In this document: positions 11,758 through 22,670 of the stretch, in pieces
Numbering within the stretch: the first letter of the stretch is position 1
Layout of the letters: the number at the start of each line of letters is the position of its first letter
NCBI GenBank assembly: GCA_018894105.1
Contig: CM032129.1
Location: 15,812,968 to 15,876,967 of the forward strand
Source of the DNA: Jacaranda mimosifolia
Taxonomy: Eukaryota > Streptophyta > Magnoliopsida > Lamiales > Bignoniaceae
Reading direction: 5' to 3'
Length of the DNA: 64,000 nucleotides
Made by a program: the position numbers and the translations under genes
Notes under the pieces: generated by a model
The model's input: only the letters and a program-made list of their open reading frames with translations
What the model was told of the DNA's origin: nothing
Database searches by the model: none

Positions 11758-12976
11758 TACATGGTGAAAACTGCTTCCCTCAATGGAAATATTGAAGAAG
11801 AAATTTATATGGTGCAACATAAGGTTTTACATCCAAAGGGAGTGATCAAAAAGTTTACAAACTTGAAAGGTCCATTTATGGACTTAAATAGGCATCATGA
11901 AGTTGGAACATTCGTTTTGATAAGACAACCAAATCATTTAGTTTTTTCAAAAATGTGTATGAACTTTATGTGTACAAGAAGGCCAATGGGAGTAGCATAC
12001 AGTTTATTGTGCTTTATGTAGATAGCATTCTTCTCATTAGGAATGAGGGAGAAATGTTGGTATGTACTAAAGCATGGTTATCAACAAATTGTTTGTGAAG
12101 AATTGGGGAGAAGCATCATACGTATTGGGAATACGTATCTATAGAGATAGATTGAGAAAGATGTAGGGGCTTTCCCAAACACCGTACATTGACATGATAC
12201 TAAAGAAGTTTAGTATGAAAGAATCCAAGAACGGATTCATCCCTATGGGACATGATCTTCGTCTCCCTAACTTATGCGTCCGCTATAGGAATGTCCCACA
12301 TAACTTATGCATCCACTATAGGAAGCATAATGTATGGTGTTCTATATATAAGGCTGGATATAGCACATGCTCTAAGTGTTATAAGTTTTTTTCAATCCGA
12401 CCCTAGTAAATGTCAATGGAAAGCTATTAAGGCAATCCTTAAGTGCTTGAAAAGGACTAAGGATTTATTTTTGGTATACGGTAATGGAGAATTGAAACTT
12501 GAGGGGTTTTTGAATTCTAGTTTCCATCTATTGCAAATGACCTAAAATCCATTTCTAGATTTATATTTTACCTTAGTAGAGGCACGGTAAGTTGGAAGAG
12601 TTCCAAACAAGACACCATAGTTGATTCTACCACAGAGGCAGAATGTATTATAGCTTAAAAAGCTGCAAAGAAAGGTGTTTAAATGAAAAACTGCATCCAA
12701 GAGTTAGATGTAGTGCCTAACATTGCTGAGCCTGTAGTTGTCTTTTGGGACAACAACAGAGCGGCTGCACAAGCAAAAGAACTAAGATCTCATCAGCGAT
12801 CGAAGCACATTTTGAGGTGATATCATTTGATTCGTGAGATCATTGATAGAGGCGACATTTGTGTGGAGATGGTAGCCTTAGAAGAGAACATAACAGATCT
12901 ACTGACAAAACCCCTAACACAAAAGGTCTTTAAAGGACATCTTGAGAAGATGGGTCTTAAGACTATTGGGAATTAG
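11758..12976 (+). pseudogene. RT-RNase H remnant of element E1
   Basis: The remnant opens inside reverse transcriptase (VKTASLNGNIEEEIYM near 11764), so gag, PR, IN and half of RT are deleted. The catalytic box reads YVDS (about 12015) instead of YVDD. RNase H follows: SIMYGVLYIRLDIAHALSV (about 12330), KDLFLVYGNGELKLEGF (about 12460), DSTTEAE (about 12630), WDNNRAA (about 12755) and HQRSKHILR (about 12795). It ends at TAG 12974-12976, just before the polypurine tract. Several frames are needed to read it. An internal deletion joined the 5' LTR end to RT. Confidence 0.88.
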
Positions 12977-12980
12977 CTCT

Positions 12981-12996
12981 ATGGCAAGTGGGAGAT
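12981..12996 (+). other. Polypurine tract of element E1
   Basis: ATGGCAAGTGGGAGAT lies directly before the LTR start TGTTGGAATAG at 12997. It is the same tract as in element A. Confidence 0.88.
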
Positions 12997-15224
12997 TGTT
13001 GGAATAGAGCCCTGTAGTAATTAGACTAGATGTAAACAATTTCACTTGTGAGACAATCTTGATTGAATTATATTCACATTAAATGGCCATCTTCATCTTA
13101 TGCTTGTTTTACTTCACAAGCATTTGGTTGAAGCCCTTAGATCACACATGACTATAGGACTTGGTCATATACTGGGTGGTGATTAAGAAATAAGTCTTAT
13201 ACGATCGTGATCTTAAAATATTTTGAGTCATAGAATCTTGTGAGGCAGGGCATCTAAAATTCGGATAGACTTGCACTAATAATGCATAAATCTAAGGCTT
13301 GGGTGTTGCTCCATTCTGTGAGCAACCCCATACGAGATATGGATGCATGTTAGTGGGTGCATGTTAGAGAACAAAGCACTGAAGGCCCGCCCAAAGAATC
13401 CACTAGATAGTCAAAGTGTCAAGTTGGTAGTTGCAAGTTCTCCAGCTTGCGATAGTGCATATAATTAGTCCTCTAACCTGAGGTTCCATGGTAACCTTGT
13501 GTTTAGGTCTTCATACATTAACTCTTCCTAGACCACTTAGCAAGTCATCTGGGTTGAGATTGGGTGTGAGCTATATAGACATGGAGGTTTGTGAGATCTA
13601 GGATCCGTCTCTTCGTCTTTGTGAAGGGCGAGTGCATCTCCTATGCATTCTATTATGATCGATTCCAAGAAGTTCTTGTGTAAGGCAGTATGGCAATTTG
13701 GAAAAGGAGTTCTCCAAAGATGAGTTCATGAATCGAAATCGAACATTAGGATTAGAAACATAGTTATCGAGGTTATTAGGGAGCTATCAAATATCTTGCC
13801 CTGGGCCTCTTTCGGGATATGAGACAAAATGATCGTATTTGCACAGTAAATATAGAGCTAGAATAGTTCACCAAGGGCATATTCATTTTGCCCAATTAGT
13901 TGGGCTCCATGGGCTTGAGACTAAACATCAACCATAGAGATTGAGTACTCTTCAATTAATAAAGATTAACTGAATGAGTTATTAGTTTAAAGGAATTTAA
14001 ACTAATGCTAATATTTCAATATTCAAAATATCACAATTATTTTGAGCCCATGTCCAATGAATGGGAGAACCTAATGGGTCTCACATGAAAGCCTAATGGA
14101 AGCTCTATTTGATAGAAGGAATTTTTTGAGAGAGAGAAAATTCGGTATAACCGATTTTATGGAGAAAAATCGATTAGCTATTTTTAGTCATTTTGGCTTG
14201 ATTGATTTAGTTCTTAAATTGGTCAAAATAATTTATGGAGTTAAATTAGACTAATTAAATTACGGAGTGAATTTAATAGGTGTCATATGACAATTAATTA
14301 ATCAAGTTAACTTAAGGAGTTAAGTTGACATCTTCTAGCTTAAAGATTAAGTTAGATGACTTAAGGAGTTAAGTCAAGATGGTTAATTAAATTAAAATTT
14401 TAATTTAATTAAAGTCAGGATTTCATTTGGGAGGGAGATTCAAATGAAGAAGTTCATTTTACGTGAATTTAGAATTAATTTGGATGACATTTTATGAGTT
14501 GAAATGAAGATTCCAAATTAAATCCAAATGCAAGTGAAATTAACATTTCATATGCAAGTGGCTTGCTTAGTTGCCACACCACTTCATGGAGGGTGTGATG
14601 CCAACTTGCATCACACCCCCAACTATAAATAGATGAGATGGCTGGCCACTTGATTAATTGATGCTAAGATTCCATTTTTCCCTCCAAAAAGTGTGATTGA
14701 CTCATGTGTTCAAGTTTCACACATTCCTCACCTTTCTCTCTACAATTTTGGTCTTCTCTCTTCTTCTTCCTCTAGTGATCTAGTTGATTAGTGGAAGATT
14801 GGAGTTTTCCTTGGGTGTGTGGATCATAACATTAGAGGCTTCACGATTGGGGAGCTTTGCTTTTGAAAATCCACTATGGTGCAGAAAGATTGGAGGGTGT
14901 TTTGGAGGCCTTGCCGAGTTTTATTTTTGCTTAAATTTTTTCTGGAGATCATCAAAGGTGTTGAGGTATTTCTGTCCAAATTTTAGCTTAATTAGAGGTG
15001 ATTTGCTTGGGCAATTGTTGCTAATTTTCTACTATGCTAGGATTGATAGTTTTGAAGTGTTCACTCTTATCATCCATTTCTACCTTAGATTTAAGCGATC
15101 AAGGTATTTTTTTGCAACCAAATCCATCTTAATGGCATGATTAGATACTTGGATGAAGTGTAGTCAAGTTTTAATTGGCTATTTTTGCTTTATAGCTTGG
15201 ATTCTTATGGTACACTTTGCTTCA
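12997..15224 (+). mobile_element. 3' LTR of element E1
   Basis: A complete 2228-bp LTR from TGTTGGAATAG to ...CTTTGCTTCA. It has the type-2 start (AATTAGACTAGATGTAAAC). It carries the TTAAGGAGTTAA-like array (about 14200-14400), a degenerate dyad (GGTGTGATGCCAAC / TGCATCACACC, about 14590) and a TATAAAT box near 14625. TGATC at 15225-15229 should be its target duplication; the partner lies left of the window. Confidence 0.9.
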
Positions 15225-15796
15225 TGATCGACTAGGGCGGATGCGCTTGGGCATAAAAATGACTTCCTTCTCTATCGTGTGACTAGGGTTTCTTAATCGA
15301 CCATCAACTGAATGCTTGGATTAGCAAGATCCTGCTTTCTCATTTAACCTAGTTCTTAGCTAGAATTCCTTATTATTAAAATTAACTTGGAAGTTTGAGA
15401 TCAACAAAGCAACATTCAAAATAGCAATTCTGAAGAGTTTTAATTAAAAATGCACAAACATCCAAAAAAATGTTAAGATACCATTGCATAAAGTACAAGT
15501 ACTTCGATTACATGTATTGTTCAAGTAGAAAGAATGTCTAACTAGATCAATAGAAAAAAAAATTGTTTGAATATATCAATAGATAAAACACAAAGGCCTA
15601 ACTAGATCCAGCCTCCTTGACTGGAGTAGCAACCCACCTCGGTCATGGCCTTGTTGTCCACCCGATCAAACTCGCCAGCTGCCCAGACATCCACGTTAAC
15701 AATCTCTAGAATCCCTTAGAACTTTTGCTCCTTTTCTAAGTTAACTACTTTTCCAGTAAAGGAACCTTCGCTTGTTGTGGAGAACGAGTTGATCTC
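15225..15796. other. Non-transposon interval (low-copy flanking DNA)
   Basis: About 570 bp match none of the repeats in the window. The left two thirds are AT-rich with no supportable ORF. The right third (15602-15796) is GC-richer and holds a coding-like stretch on the minus strand. This may be the pre-insertion host sequence. Confidence 0.6.
15602..15796 (-). pseudogene. Possible 3' fragment of a host gene, unidentified
   Basis: On the minus strand 65 codons read as a protein-like sequence with a single internal TAA at codon 27 and a terminal TAG (15604-15602). Segments include EINSFSTTSEGSFTGKVVNL and, after the stop, EIVNVDVWAAGEFDRVDNKA followed by MTEVGCYSSQGGWI. Amino-acid composition and GC content differ from all the retrotransposon copies. 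The upstream side is cut by an LTR relic at 15797. I do not recognise the family. It could be a captured or truncated host exon; a chance ORF is less likely but not excluded. Confidence 0.35.
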
Positions 15797-16690
15797 TTAT
15801 GAATTCAGCTACGAGAAATCCCTGCACTAGATATTGTGACAATTTGAGAAAGGTGTTTTTCAAAGTTGAAGTCATAAGTTGGAGCTACACATCAAGAATA
15901 GTACATATTTATCGAGGTTATTGGAAAACCGACAAATATCTTACCTTAGGCTTCTTTCAGGAGATAGGAAATGGAAAGACCATATTTGCATGAGAATCAT
16001 ATGCAGAAAGGTTTAAACTACATAATTCATCTAATTGTGTACCTCTATAGAATTGTGCTAAATATCGATTATGGAGATTAGGTACTCTTCAACTAATGGA
16101 GAGTAATTGAAGAGAGAATAGTTTAAAGAAGTTTAAACTAATTGGAATATTTGATATTCAATATATAATAAAGAGATGTGAGGTCATATCTAATTGATTG
16201 TGAATCTAATGGGTCACACATGAAAGCCTAGCCTTTAGCTACTCTAGCGGACTTGGAGAAATTATTTAAGGAGTTAAATAACTAAATTAGCCAAGATTGG
16301 AATAGTCTAATTGACTAATTTAGAATTGGTCACAATGATTGGATTAACTTAACGAGTTAAATTGGACTAATTGTATTAAAGTGTTAATTTAATTTGGCCA
16401 TATGAAAATTTTATTTAGTCTTATCTACTTAAGAAGTTGGATCAATTAAATTAAAGAGTTAGTTTAATTGATGTTAGAGAGTTCAATCTTTTGAAGGAAA
16501 AATTTAAATGAAAGAGTCCATTTAAAATTTATAAGAGTACTTAATTTGCTAATAAAGTAGTAATTTTAATTAGTAGAATTAAAATTCTACTTCAGACTTC
16601 ATCCACTATAACGACTAGTGTGAAGGAAGCATCTAGAGGCTTCTTGATGTGCCTATCACACCATATAAATGGCCTTTGGACCGCTAAGTG
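15797..16690 (+). mobile_element. Copia LTR relic, truncated on both sides
   Basis: This aligns with the LTR interior from the GATTCCAAGAAATCC block through the U3 array to just past the TATAAAT at about 16664. It is strongly diverged, which suggests an old copy. The right side is cut by the insertion of LTR G at 16691. Confidence 0.75.
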
Positions 16691-18886
16691 TGTTGGAATA
16701 GTGCCCGGCAAGCCAATAGGATTAGTGTTGTAAAGCTACTTCCTTGTAAAACAATATTGATTCAATGATATTCATTATATAGCCATCTTCATTTTATGTT
16801 CTTTATTACTTCACTCGCATTTGGATGAAGCCCTTATATCATTTGTGACTACGGGGCTTGGTTTGGTGACCATGGAATAAGTCTTACACGGTCGTGAACT
16901 TAAATCTTCCAAGTCATATGATCTTACAAGAAGGGGCATCTAAGATCCGAATAGACTTCGACTAACGATGCAAAAATTCAAGAGTAGATATTGCTCCGTT
17001 CCATGAGCAACCATATGAGATATGGGTTCATGTTAGTGAGTGCTTGTTAGAGAACAAGGCACTAAAGACCTGTTGGGAGAATTCACTAGATAGTCGGTAG
17101 TGGCAACTTTTCCAGCGTACGCTAGTGCATAATATTATTCCTCTGACCTAAGGATCCTTGGCAATCTTGTTTTTAGTCCTTATGCTTTGACTCTTCCTTG
17201 GTCACTTAGCGGGCCTTTCGTGTTGAAGAAAGACATAAGCTACTAAACATGGAGATTTGTGAGATACAAGATGGAATCCAACTCCTCGCTTTTGTGAAAT
17301 GCGAGTACATCTCCTATGTATTTTATAATCATCGATTCCAAAAAATCCTTGCGCAAGGTGGTATGACAATTTAGAAAAGAAATTTTCCAAAGGTGAGGTC
17401 ATACAATGGAATCGAACATTGCAAATAGAGACATAGCATCAAGGCTATTGGGAGCCGGCAAATATCTTGCCCTAGGCCTCTTTCGGGAGATAAAAGATGG
17501 AAGGGCCATATTTGCATGGTAAGAGTAGAGCTACGATAGTTCAAAAGCATTCATTTCGGCCAATTAGTTGGGCTCCATGGGCTTGAGTTTGCATATCAAC
17601 CACGAAGATTGGGTACTCTTCAATTAAGAGATTAATTAAATTAAGTCGATTAGTTTAAAAGTGTTTTAAACTAAAATAAATATAAGATATTCTAAAGTCA
17701 CAAGGAGTTGTAAACCCATGTCCAATTAATGGTAGAACCTATTGAGTCACACACAAAAGCCAATTAGCTTCCTAGTTAATGAAGGAATTTTCTAAGTGTT
17801 AGAAAATTGCTCCATAGAACTGATTTTGAGATGTCCAATTTGAAGGTCAATTTTGGCTTGATTAATTTAAATATTAAATTAAAAAGTTAATTTAAGGAGT
17901 TAAATTAAATCAATAATTAATAAGTTAATTATTTGGTGTCAAATGATCATCAATTGGTCAACTTAAAGAGTTAAGTTAACAAAATTAAACTTAAGAATTA
18001 AGCTTGTTTGACTTAAGAGTTAAGTTAAAGGTTAATTAATTAAATTAAAATGTTTAATTTAATTAAAGAGAAGAATACATTTTTGAGGAAAAATTCAAAT
18101 GATAGATTCATTTGAATTAGATCTTAATTAATTTGAAATTAGATTTTAAATATAATAGAAATGCACACAAATTCAAATAAGATTTGAATTTGAATTTGCC
18201 ACCTTGGCAAGGCAGATGGCTGCCCCCCTTGCAGAAGGTGGAATCACACCATCCTTCCTCTATAGATAGATATAGAGATGAGAGAGGATGGGCCACTAAG
18301 CATAATTGATGTGAAGATTATCATCTTTCACATTTCCCTCCAAAACTCTTTCCAAGCATCGTATCGTGTGTTGAACTTTGATTTCATTCTTCTTCTACAA
18401 CTTCAAACCGGCCTCCACCATTGTATTTCTCCTCTCTTACTCCAGGAAAAAGTGAGGATAAATTGGAAGTTCAATTGGTGTGCGGATCATCACAATAGAG
18501 GTAAAACACTTGGTTCGCTAGCTTTGGAGATCCACTGAAATAAAGAGGTGATTTGATGGTTTTTTTTAGGAGATACAAAAGGTGTTTTCATCTAAATTTT
18601 TCTTAGTATCTTCTTAAAGGTGTTGAGAGGATACAGGAATTGTTTGGCGATTTTTGGAGAAGTTTAACTGAGGAAAAAAATGCTCTCTTCCTACTGCGCC
18701 ACTATTTGGAAGATTCTGGATTGATGAAGAGTTCACCATTTTCTCCTTGGAAATTTGCTATTTATGGTAACTCTCTACCTAAATATGAATCCCTAGCATG
18801 ATTACATCTTTGTGAGCTTGTAAATCAATAGTTTATTTAAGCTTTTGAAGTATTATTATTGGATCCTGGTGCATTACTTGGTATCA
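16691..18886 (+). mobile_element. 5' LTR of element G
   Basis: A complete 2196-bp type-1 LTR, TGTTGGAATAGTGCCCGGCA ... TTGGTATCA. It is followed after two bases by a primer-binding site. A TATA-like ATAGATAGATATAG lies at about 18262. The preceding AAGTG (16686-16690) would be its target duplication; no right-hand partner was found. Confidence 0.9.
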
Positions 18887-18888
18887 AG

Positions 18889-18901
18889 TTGTATCAGAGC
18901 C
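18889..18901 (+). other. Primer-binding site of element G
   Basis: TTGTATCAGAGCC, one change from the initiator tRNA-Met type site, two bases after the LTR end. Confidence 0.8.
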
Positions 18902-20278
18902 TAAATCATGCTTACATTTGGATTTTTTTTATTCATTGATTCATGTGACGGATTGATCAAAATCAACAAATTATCGATCCATATGATGGATTGGAGTGCT
19001 TAGATGATGTTGCATGTGGCTTTGATCGATGAATTGAAAGCATGCTAATATTTGTTTTAAGTGTTAATTCATATGATTAGTATGTTTTAATTCATAGTTA
19101 TTAATGTTAAATGTTGATTTGGCATTCATTGATGTTATTTGTTGATATAGCATGATGTTGATTGACTAAAATAGTTTTGTTCATTTTTGGATCCAATTTG
19201 ATTGGAATTTTGTTGGAGATTTTTGAAGAATATGATTCTTACTTAAACTAGTTTTGAAAGCATGTTTGAGCACTTGAACTCCCACTTTTAAAAGGTATTT
19301 GAATCTAAAAATTTATCTAAAATGTGTGAAATCATGTTTAGAAATTGTTCGAAATTTGTTGGTGCACAACAGTTTGAGCTAAATGGACTTGTTTCTGCCA
19401 AGACCTCAAACTGTGCAAGCTGCCCTGCCTCGGCTGGACGCCAGCCGGCAGCGGGCACGCCTTGCACGCAGCTATGCATGCGCTCAGTTTGGGCAAGCAT
19501 CGGCCGGTCCGAGGTGATGGCTAAATATCTCGTCAATTATTGCTCCCTTTTTTGTTCAAAAGTGTTTTGATTCATACATATTATATGCACAAGTGTTGTG
19601 CAAGGTCTCAAAATTATGTTTGACATTTTTGAATGCTTTTAAAAATTGGTTAAAGTTAATCTTCAATTTTTGGCATAAAAGTTATGCTTGACCTATTACT
19701 TGTTTATGAGATAATCATTTAATTGTTGGAATTAATTGTTAATTCTAGATTTATTTATTATTCATTTAATTGTTGAACAGATGATGAATAAATGGAGATG
19801 GTCATGAGCCTTTAATATTGATTTTATTTATTTCAAGTTGTTGAAAATGGTTGTATTAAATTGAGGCTTGCATGCCTTTTATTTTGTACTTTGTAAATGT
19901 TATGAGAGTTGAATCTCAAGCAATGTGGATTTCTTTATCATGTAAATGTTATATAGAGCAAAGGAGACCCTTGGAGGCATGAAGACTTTTGAAGACCGAT
20001 GAATGTATGTGATGCACATATGTAGTAGCTAGGTTTAATCAACTAACTTAAAATCAACTACGTGGTGCACCTATAGCTCTAAGTGCACCACTTGGTTAGG
20101 CTCACTGTCATCCCACTCTAGGAGCATGCTAGATGTATTTACCTATTTATGCTTTTTATATATTGATGTATGAGATGCATGGTTAGGATATAGAAAGCTT
20201 AAATAAGAAGACAAAATGATGAGATTTTTGCACGCAAAAAACCCTCCAATTGGAATGTCCAAATATCTTTCTCTTATT
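18902..20278 (+). other. Leader of element G, 3' truncated
   Basis: This collinear leader has a GC-rich island at about 19410-19515 and the TGCACAA/TTGTGCA hairpin at about 19588-19604. It breaks off at 20278, just before the place where the four-hairpin array begins in other copies, and joins the end of LTR H. No gag-pol remains. Confidence 0.75.
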
Positions 20279-20887
20279 TGAAGGTTTGTAAGTCACTAGA
20301 ATCCAATTATCAAACTTCAAAAGCTCAAAAAAACTAGTGCTTACAGCCTACCAAGGACCTAATCATGCTAGGAATTTAGATTTAGATGGAATGTTACCCC
20401 AAAAAGAAAATTTCTAAGGTCTCAAAGGTGAACACTTCACTAATCCAGATTCTAGTAGACTCTGGCACAACGGAGAAACAACAACTTTTGCCACAGTTAG
20501 AACACTCCAAAAATCACGAAAAAAATATGGAACTTTTCAACACCTTGAGGAAAGTGCTATAAAAAATTCAGAGTAAAAATTGATCTGGATCACTTGGAAA
20601 ACATTTGGCAAGTAACTGCTCTGTTCTAGTGGATCTCCAAGCTAGCAAATCAAATGATTTACCTCTGTTGATATGATCCACACACCAATTGATCCTCCAA
20701 ATTTCACTCACTTTCAGCTGGATAAAATGAGCATAACATCAATGGTGAAGGTCGATTTTTGAGTTAGGAGAAGAAGAGGGAACAAAGCCTCAACACATGA
20801 AGCAATGCTTGGAAAACAAGTTTTGGAAGGAATCGTAGAAGAATCTAATTCTTTACACCTTTTTCATCATGGCAGATCCTCTCTCTC

Positions 20888-20938
20888 TATATCTATATAT
20901 AGATGATGAATGGTGTGATGCCAAGGTGGCATCACACC
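20888..20938 (-). promoter_or_regulatory. LTR H promoter region: 12-bp dyad and TATA box
   Basis: A perfect dyad GGTGTGATGCCA / TGGCATCACACC with a 3-nt spacer lies at 20912-20938. On the minus strand it is followed downstream by the TATA-like run complementary to 20888-20902. The same arrangement occurs in the J and D LTRs. Activity is inferred. Confidence 0.55.
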
Positions 20939-21099
20939 TTCCATGAGAAAGGCGGCCAAGTGGGGTGCCAAGGTGGCAAATTTGAATTCAAATCTCATTC
21001 GAATTTCATATTTGGCATCACACCTTCCATGAGAATAGCTGCCAAGCGGGGTGCTAAGGTGGCAAATTTGAATTCAAATCTCATTTGAATTTCATGTGA
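20928..21099. repeat. 86-bp tandem duplication in LTR H
   Basis: Two copies at 20928-21013 and 21014-21099, each starting GGCATCACACCTTCCATGAG and differing at a few positions. It duplicates half of the promoter dyad plus the AAATTTGAATTCAAAT block and is not seen in the other LTRs. Confidence 0.8.
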
Positions 21100-22580
21100 A
21101 TTTTAATTACATTTGAAATCTAATTTCAAGTTAACTAATATGTTAATTCAAATGAACCTTTCATTTGAATTTTTCCTTCAAAATTTATTCATCTCTTTAA
21201 TTAATTTAAACACTTTAATTTAATTAATTCACATTTAACTTAACTCTTAAGTCAAACAATCTTAACTCTTAAGCTCAATTTTGTTAATATAACTCTTTAA
21301 CTTGACCAATTGATGGTCACTTGGCACCTAATAATTAACTCATTAATTACTGGTCTAATTTAACTCCTTAAATTAGTTGATTAATTTAACACTTAAATTA
21401 ATTAAGCCAAAAATTGACCTTCAATTTGGCACCTTAAAATCAGTCACCAAGGAGTGATTCTCTAACTTTTAGAAAACTGCTCCATTAACTAGGAGGTTAA
21501 TTGACTTTTGTGTGTGACCTAATAGGTTCTACCATTCATTGAACATGGGCTCACAACTTTTTGTGACTTTTTAATATCGTATATTCATTTTAGTTTGAAA
21601 CACTTTTTAAACAAATTGACTTAATTCAATTAATGTCATTATTGAAGAGTATCCAATCTCCATGGTCGATGTCCAACCTCAAGTCCATGGAGCTCAACTA
21701 ATTGGCCGAAATGAATGCTTTTGGAGAACCATCATAGCTATATGCTTGCCATGCAAATACAGTTCTTTCGTCTCTTATCTCCCAAAAGAGGCTTAGGACA
21801 AGATATTTGTTGACTCTCTAATAGCTTCGATATTGTGTCTCTATTCTCAATGTTCGATTCCTTTGTATGACCTCACCTTTGGAAAACTCATTTTCCGAAT
21901 TATCACACCAACTTGTGCAAGGATTTCTCAAAATCGATCATTATGAAACACATAGGAGATGCACTCACCTTTCACAAAAGTGAGGAGTTGGATTCCATCT
22001 CGAGTCTCACAAACCTCCACACCAAGTAGCTCATACGCAACCTTAACCTAATAGACCCGCTAAGTGGTCAAGGAAGAGTCAAAGCATGAAGACCAGACAC
22101 AAGGTTACTGTAGATCCTCAGGTCAGAGGACTAATAAAATACACTAGCGCAAGTTGGAGAACTCGCCACTATCGGCTTGCCACTCCGGCTATCTGGTGGA
22201 TTTTCTGGTTGGTCTTTAGTGCTTTGTTCTGTAACAAGTACCCGCTAACATATACCTGCACCTCATACGGTTGCTCTAGAATGGAGCAATATCCAACTCT
22301 TGGATTTATAAATCGTTAATGCTAGTCTGTCCGAATCTTAGATGCCCATCTCGTAAGATCCTATGATTTAGAAGATTTAAGATCACGACCGTGTGAGACT
22401 CATTCCATGGTCACCAAATGAAGTCCCATAGTCATGAGTGATCTAAGGGCTTCATCTGAATGCGAGTGAAGTAATAAAGATCATAAGATAAAAATGGACA
22501 TATAAAGAATATTATTCAATCAAGATTGTTATACAAGGAAATAATTTTACAAGGCCAATCCTATTGGCTTGCCAGACACT

Positions 22581-22670
22581 GATGGCCATATGAAGAATAT
22601 CATTCAATCAAGATTTTTATACAAGAAAATAGTTTTCCAAAGCCAATCCTATTAGCTTGCCGGATACTAT
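22581..22670 (-). mobile_element. Second copy of the LTR 5' terminal 90 bp, reverse orientation
   Basis: This repeats the LTR end just seen at 22492-22580 (CAATCAAGAT...CCAATCCTATT), reaching GGATACTATT. It sits exactly at the head-to-head junction with LTR B and lacks the final CCAACA. Confidence 0.7.

Larger units (their letters stand above)
20279..22580 (-). mobile_element. Copia LTR H, reverse orientation
   Basis: An LTR read on the minus strand, beginning TGAAGG at 20279. Its other end is truncated at GCCAGACACT, before ATTCCAACA. Its ...AACCTTCA terminus is shared only with the B 5' LTR, so these two look like close sisters. No internal region is attached. It contains an 86-bp tandem duplication next to the promoter dyad. 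Confidence 0.85.

Noticed and set aside
15225..15600. A host promoter or non-coding RNA gene
   Set aside because: AT-rich text with no recognisable box, hairpin or terminator that would support it.
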